The position numbers were made by a program, and so were the translations under genes. Source: Candidatus Poseidoniales archaeon (GTDB lineage Archaea; Thermoplasmatota; Poseidoniia; Poseidoniales; Poseidoniaceae). From it: a stretch of 64,000 nt of DNA. The stretch lies in NCBI GenBank assembly GCA_003602415.1, contig QQSK01000003.1, positions 201,469-265,468 of the forward strand. Reading direction: 5' to 3'. Positions within the stretch are counted from its first letter, which is position 1. Each line of letters begins with the position of its first letter. This document shows positions 59,840-64,000 of this stretch, one piece after another. Under the pieces are notes generated by a model. The model was not told the origin of the DNA. It saw only the letters and a program-made list of their open reading frames with translations, and did no database searches.

Positions 59840-62800
59840 TCAGAATCTTCCAGATGAGCCCTTTTTGGCAGTCTTGTATCCACCATACAATACCAAGATG
59901 GTCAATGTGACGATTACGAACATCAAGACCGGAGATTCGTCATCATCTGCCATGTTAGAGAAGGTGGTAGTGAAGATCTCACTCTCTGCGCTATCAGGAT
60001 GTACTGGTGTTCCAATAACATCTACAGTTACCTTCAGTCTTGCTGGGCCTGGTGGTAAGTCTGCGTATGGGAATTCAGCATATGCTACTCCATTAGCAGG
60101 TACAACAATTGTGACTTGCTTCTGTGAGTAATCCGTATTTCCTAATTCATCAGCCTCAAGGTATACAATAACATCACTTGCGGTCAGGAATCCATCATTT
60201 CGAATAGGTATTCGGAAGATTCCATCAGCGTTAGCCTCAGCGTCTGCATCTCTTGGTTCGATTGCTGACTTATCGATTACAATCTTTGCAACTGAAATCA
60301 ATGCTTCAGTAGATGCAGATTGTGTTTCGAAGTCGCCTTCACTGTCTGCTGTGAATTCAATGTCGCACGAGTCAACTGTTGAATTGGTGGCAGCGTAAAT
60401 TGTGAAAGATTGGCTTCTATCATCATCAGCAGCAACTGTTAGGTTGGAAATTGCTGGAGCGACTTGCCATCCTGCGTCAATACACGATTGCTCAAGACTG
60501 GATTGAACCGAAATTGTGTCATCACCGTTACCGTGGTTGTCAATTCTCAAAGTAACAATTGTTTCTCCGCCATCGCCCACTCCAATTGAATCTGGTGCAT
60601 CGTTAAGCGAAATGTTGTACTGTTGAGGTACATTCACTCTGACGCTAGCTTCGCTGATTCCACCATCTGCTACGAATCTCATGTTGACTGCATGACCGTC
60701 ATCATAGGTCTGAGTCTGATTCTGCAATGGCAGAGTGATTCTTACATCAACTTCAGTGTATAGGATTTGATTTTCATCAGAATTGTTCTGTCCGATTCCT
60801 AATCCAACATCCATCATTTCAGTCCATTCGCCATCTCCTGAAGAGTTGAGGAACTCAATTGTCCAGAAATCTGCATCTTGAGTAACTGCTAGTGAAGAAG
60901 AAGCTGTAAACTCATCTGAGATTTCAGTTCCACCATATGTTAAGGCTAACTTCATTTCAATTACCTTGTAACCATCATCATCTTCAATCGCTGTTAGTTC
61001 TGTCAAATCCTCGCTAGAGAATTCTGCAACACCCTCAGTAATCGAAATTACCTCAATAGTTAGATCTGAGTTAACTCTTCTTGAGTATTCCATGGTCTTG
61101 TCTTCTGCAGTATCTTGTACAACTTCAACAGACAATCCAGCATTGTATTCCATTGTTAGATTCATATCGTGCTGAACAGTATCGAATTGACTGTCCAAAC
61201 CAACACTTCCAGCTGGTAGAACCATTACCAATTCACCATTGGAGTCAAACTCTTCGTTCCAAGAGACACCATCTCCCAAATCGATTTCAACTTCAACGCC
61301 TTCAGAAACATCTCCTGCATGATATTCTATGCTATCGATTGTAGCCCAGGATGTTGAGATGGAAAGAAGTCCACCTCTCTCCATAACCAAATCAAGTGAA
61401 GCTCCATCTTGAACTGATGCTTCTAGCAATCCAATTGCAATTCCTCCACCGTTCTCGTTGGAATCTGTTCCTTCAACAACTACTATCCAGTTTCCTGGCT
61501 CAATACTTCCTGACCATGACAGAGTGTCGTTTTCATAGGAAGTTTGTGTAATAGTAACACTGTCACGAACAATTCCGCTAACCGGGTATAGGGTAATTGT
61601 TGAACCTTCAAGTCTTGTACTCTCACCTGTTACGTCGGTAACATTTCCTGAAACCTGAACTACTCCTGCACTCATCTCAAAGTCTCTACTTTCATGAGTG
61701 TCGTTTACAGTATAGAAGGAATTGTTTCCATCAGCGTAGTTCACTGTAGCGAATCCTGCTTTCTGTGCAACAATCGTGTAATTATCACGGATAGGTACGA
61801 ACAGAGTCCATACACCTTCTTCGTCAGTTGATACATTCTGGTCTAATCCTGATTCACTAGTAATTGATATGTTTACACCTTCAATACCTTCACTAGATGA
61901 AGGTAAGTCGTTATCATCTAAGTCCCAGAATACCTTTCCACCAATAAGTACCGATTTGTCGATAGAAACTACACCTGCTTCCCAGGTATTGTTGACCATG
62001 GAATCAGCAGAGTTGAAGATGCCCTCTTCAAGGGTCCACATCTCAAGATTCTCGGTTCTGTTAAGTGCTAGAGTCCAGTTTCCTGGCATCAGAACTTCAC
62101 TGATCATTCCTTCATTATCGGATGGACCAAGGCTGACATTGCCAAGTCCATCAAGACTGACTGCAGTAATTCTGGTCGCAGTGATATTGACTTCTGTCAA
62201 TGCTTCTTGCAACTGCATATTGACAACCATCGCTGTCTTCGTCTTCCAAACAATTCCAGTGACCGCACCATCTACAGTGATTACATCACGAAGAATTTCG
62301 GTCTCATTGCTGTCTGCTTCATAATCAGCTACTTCAACAAACCATTCTCCGTGAGGGACGTACTCAGCAAAGGTACCATTCTCATCGGTAACCAATGGAT
62401 AGAAGTCGTCTCCTGCTTCATTTCTTAGCCATACAGTTGAGTTGTCCATTGGGAATCCACTTTCCATGAGAACTGTACCGCTAACCAGATATTCTGGAGA
62501 AATCATGATTTCAACAGGCTCTCCTGAAGGTGCCAAACCAATATCGATGGTCGGCAATCCACTAGAGAATAGTCTGTAATCACTAGCATTTTCATCACGA
62601 GGGTCATCCTCTGTCATATCAATAATGTAAGTTCCAATCGATAGTTCGACCATCAATTCCCCTGTTGTTTCATCATACATGTCTTCAGTAACTTCAAGAT
62701 TCATACCGAAATCATTCACTGAAGTGATATTGAACATAGGTGAAATCGCAGTACCGTTTTCCCAAACAGCATCATCATTTGTATCTAGGTAAACTCTCAT

Positions 62801-64000
62801 TGTCAGAGAAACGTTTGCTGGGTCAGCTACCAGAATCACTTGGTCGCTTTGGTTTTCAGTATCGATTGTTACTGGAGCTACATTCATTTCAGAGTTTGAA
62901 ACCGACATAGTCCAATTTCCATCACTTAGGTGCATCAAGAATGTTCCTACTGTGTCGATTTCGTCTCTCCACTCTAGTCCATTTTCATCGGTCGCAATAA
63001 CTTCTGCACCCATTGCTCCAGAGATTCCTTCTCCCCATGCGACACCAGAGCCGTTAGTTGGTGAATCTCTCAACCAAACAGTTCCTTGAATCACGTTTGA
63101 ACTCACTAGGAATAGGTCTGCATCAACAATTTCAGATGCATTGTCAACCAGCATTCCTGCAGTTAGAGTGTTACTACTTCCTTGAGCAAAACTCTGTGCA
63201 GTAATATGGAAGACCAAATCCTCAGGCAATCTGAATGAGTATGTACCATTGCTATCAGAAGTTGATTCAAGAACGATCAAACCAGAACGTGCTTCGATTC
63301 CAACATTTGATGCTGCTTCTCGAAGTTCAACAGGAACATCTGCTGGAGTGTTGTTGAATTGAGGGTCTTGTAAGATTTCTTCATCAAAGGCCCAAATGGT
63401 TCCGTTGACCCAAACGCTCACTGAGTAGTTCAAATTCAATTCGACATCATCAGTTGTAACCTCTACTTCGTGCCACAAGACGTAATTTTCGTCGGTTTCA
63501 TCAGAGATGATCCACTGACCCATAGCAACTTCAGCATGAACTACTCCGTTTTCATCCGATACTGCTGTAACTGAATAATCATTCAAATCAGTGCTTTCAG
63601 TATTTCTGAAAGTGATTGTACGGTTGGCCAAATCAAATCCACTATCTGCTGCACCCAAATTGATGGCAACATCTCTCTTTGTTGGAACTGAGATTGCTAG
63701 TGTAACATTTTCAGAATCTAGACCTACAGTGAAGTTCTCTTCGACTTCATACCATCCGTCTTGGTCAATATCAACTCTCCACTGGTAGAATCCAGTTGCT
63801 AAAGGACCATAACTGAATGAACCGTTTTCATCGGTCATTATGGAAACTGGAGCAACATCATCAGCCAGATCATAATCGATTAATTCGATTGTTGCATTTG
63901 GCAATGGAGTTGGGTTTCCATCTGTCATATAATCGGCGTATAGGATGTCTTCAAATATTGAACCTGGCATTGTCATATCCAATCCAGAAGAAGGCTCGAT
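59840..64000 (-). CDS. Large surface protein with repeated Ig-like modules, 5' end cut off
   Basis: At least 1386 residues; the frame stays open to base 64000, so the true start and any signal peptide are outside the window. The chain is made of many repeated modules, each with an acidic turn (DENGSFSYG, DENGTFAEYV, DEEGVWTLFV), typical of carboxypeptidase regulatory-like or SdrD B-like domains. CARDB-like modules with NHGNGDDT turns follow in the last third. A C-terminal membrane helix (VLMFVIVTLTILVLYGGY) ends in TAKKGSSGRF. No catalytic motif is seen. Such modules usually form rigid stalks that carry other domains, so an active part may lie upstream. Confidence 0.85.
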   Translation of the reverse strand: MEPSSGLDMTMPGSIFEDILYADYMTDGNPTPLPNATIELIDYDLADDVAPVSIMTDENGSFSYGPLATGFYQWRVDIDQDGWYEVEENFTVGLDSENVTLAISVPTKRDVAINLGAADSGFDLANRTITFRNTESTDLNDYSVTAVSDENGVVHAEVAMGQWIISDETDENYVLWHEVEVTTDDVELNLNYSVSVWVNGTIWAFDEEILQDPQFNNTPADVPVELREAASNVGIEARSGLIVLESTSDSNGTYSFRLPEDLVFHITAQSFAQGSSNTLTAGMLVDNASEIVDADLFLVSSNVIQGTVWLRDSPTNGSGVAWGEGISGAMGAEVIATDENGLEWRDEIDTVGTFLMHLSDGNWTMSVSNSEMNVAPVTIDTENQSDQVILVADPANVSLTMRVYLDTNDDAVWENGTAISPMFNITSVNDFGMNLEVTEDMYDETTGELMVELSIGTYIIDMTEDDPRDENASDYRLFSSGLPTIDIGLAPSGEPVEIMISPEYLVSGTVLMESGFPMDNSTVWLRNEAGDDFYPLVTDENGTFAEYVPHGEWFVEVADYEADSNETEILRDVITVDGAVTGIVWKTKTAMVVNMQLQEALTEVNITATRITAVSLDGLGNVSLGPSDNEGMISEVLMPGNWTLALNRTENLEMWTLEEGIFNSADSMVNNTWEAGVVSIDKSVLIGGKVFWDLDDNDLPSSSEGIEGVNISITSESGLDQNVSTDEEGVWTLFVPIRDNYTIVAQKAGFATVNYADGNNSFYTVNDTHESRDFEMSAGVVQVSGNVTDVTGESTRLEGSTITLYPVSGIVRDSVTITQTSYENDTLSWSGSIEPGNWIVVVEGTDSNENGGGIAIGLLEASVQDGASLDLVMERGGLLSISTSWATIDSIEYHAGDVSEGVEVEIDLGDGVSWNEEFDSNGELVMVLPAGSVGLDSQFDTVQHDMNLTMEYNAGLSVEVVQDTAEDKTMEYSRRVNSDLTIEVISITEGVAEFSSEDLTELTAIEDDDGYKVIEMKLALTYGGTEISDEFTASSSLAVTQDADFWTIEFLNSSGDGEWTEMMDVGLGIGQNNSDENQILYTEVDVRITLPLQNQTQTYDDGHAVNMRFVADGGISEASVRVNVPQQYNISLNDAPDSIGVGDGGETIVTLRIDNHGNGDDTISVQSSLEQSCIDAGWQVAPAISNLTVAADDDRSQSFTIYAATNSTVDSCDIEFTADSEGDFETQSASTEALISVAKIVIDKSAIEPRDADAEANADGIFRIPIRNDGFLTASDVIVYLEADELGNTDYSQKQVTIVVPANGVAYAEFPYADLPPGPARLKVTVDVIGTPVHPDSAESEIFTTTFSNMADDDESPVLMFVIVTLTILVLYGGYKTAKKGSSGRF

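Noticed and set aside
59613-60131. A plus-strand open frame of 172 codons
   Set aside because: It lies antisense across the start of the anchored subtilase and the end of the large protein, both strongly supported, and its translation has no recognisable family or natural composition.
1-64000. Mobile elements, integrases, toxin-antitoxin or restriction genes
   Set aside because: None of the supported genes or visible repeats matches such systems; gene spacing and composition look like core chromosome throughout.

Overview
The window looks like a chromosome segment of a planktonic Marine Group II euryarchaeote (Poseidoniales, Thermoplasmatota); this is an inference from gene content. Archaeal information genes are S15 of the archaeal type, RNase P subunit Rpp21, archaeal-type PheT and GluRS, archaeosine synthase ArcS, type II GAPDH and a UPF0201 protein. 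Beside them are bacterial-looking genes (zinc-LID adenylate kinase, DnaJ) and very large secreted multidomain proteins (subtilase, fasciclin-cupredoxin, calcium-repeat and beta-helix proteins). Base composition is AT-rich. Genes are densely packed on both strands, several start codons follow a GGTGAT-type ribosome site, and others follow a TATA box at leaderless distance. There are no tRNAs, rRNAs, CRISPR arrays, transposases or phage genes, and no gene-free stretch exceeds 300 bases. The longest gaps, about 200 bases each, are at 1-201, 46850-47039 and 58335-58529.

Layout. 1-201: a GC-rich structured segment on the minus strand at the left edge, possibly the 5' part of SRP RNA. 202-9313 (minus): zinc-ribbon/TPR protein, an ArsB/NhaD-type transporter, a small RNA/translation group (YhbY-like, Rpp21, adenylate kinase) and a 1592-residue subtilase. 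9370-13698: GAPDH on minus, divergent from a GltB-like protein and PheT on plus. 13695-19094: an anchored unknown protein, a three-FAS1/cupredoxin protein and a large secreted protein. 19103-24200 (plus, one small minus gene): RNase HII, GluRS, a helical protein and a membrane protein with a zinc ribbon. 24202-27419 (minus): ArcS, S15 and an unknown protein in the slot often held by a RecJ/GAN-like nuclease. 27484-35281: membrane protein, DnaJ, zinc-ribbon membrane protein, family 2 glycosyltransferase, UPF0201, a pyroglutamyl-peptidase/Nudix fusion and a lipoprotein metalloprotease.

35290-46849 (minus) is dominated by two giant exported proteins of about 1780 and 1890 residues. 47040-51469 (plus) holds a metallo-beta-lactamase-fold hydrolase and three overlapping genes with type IV pilin-like N-termini. 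A winged-helix/STAND-ATPase/TPR regulator converges on that pilin operon with no gap. 54048-64000 (minus) holds a beta-helix surface protein, a membrane-anchored subtilase and a large protein cut by the right edge.

Taken together, the window mixes housekeeping translation and central metabolism with a large cell-surface and degradation programme. The most unusual signals are: a shared tryptophan-rich cytoplasmic tail on two otherwise unrelated giant surface proteins; a family of short hairpins whose first bases are the TGA stop codon; hairpins that touch or cover the ribosome site of the two adjacent giant genes; a pyroglutamyl-peptidase/Nudix fusion; and a pilin-like operon containing one 682-residue member.
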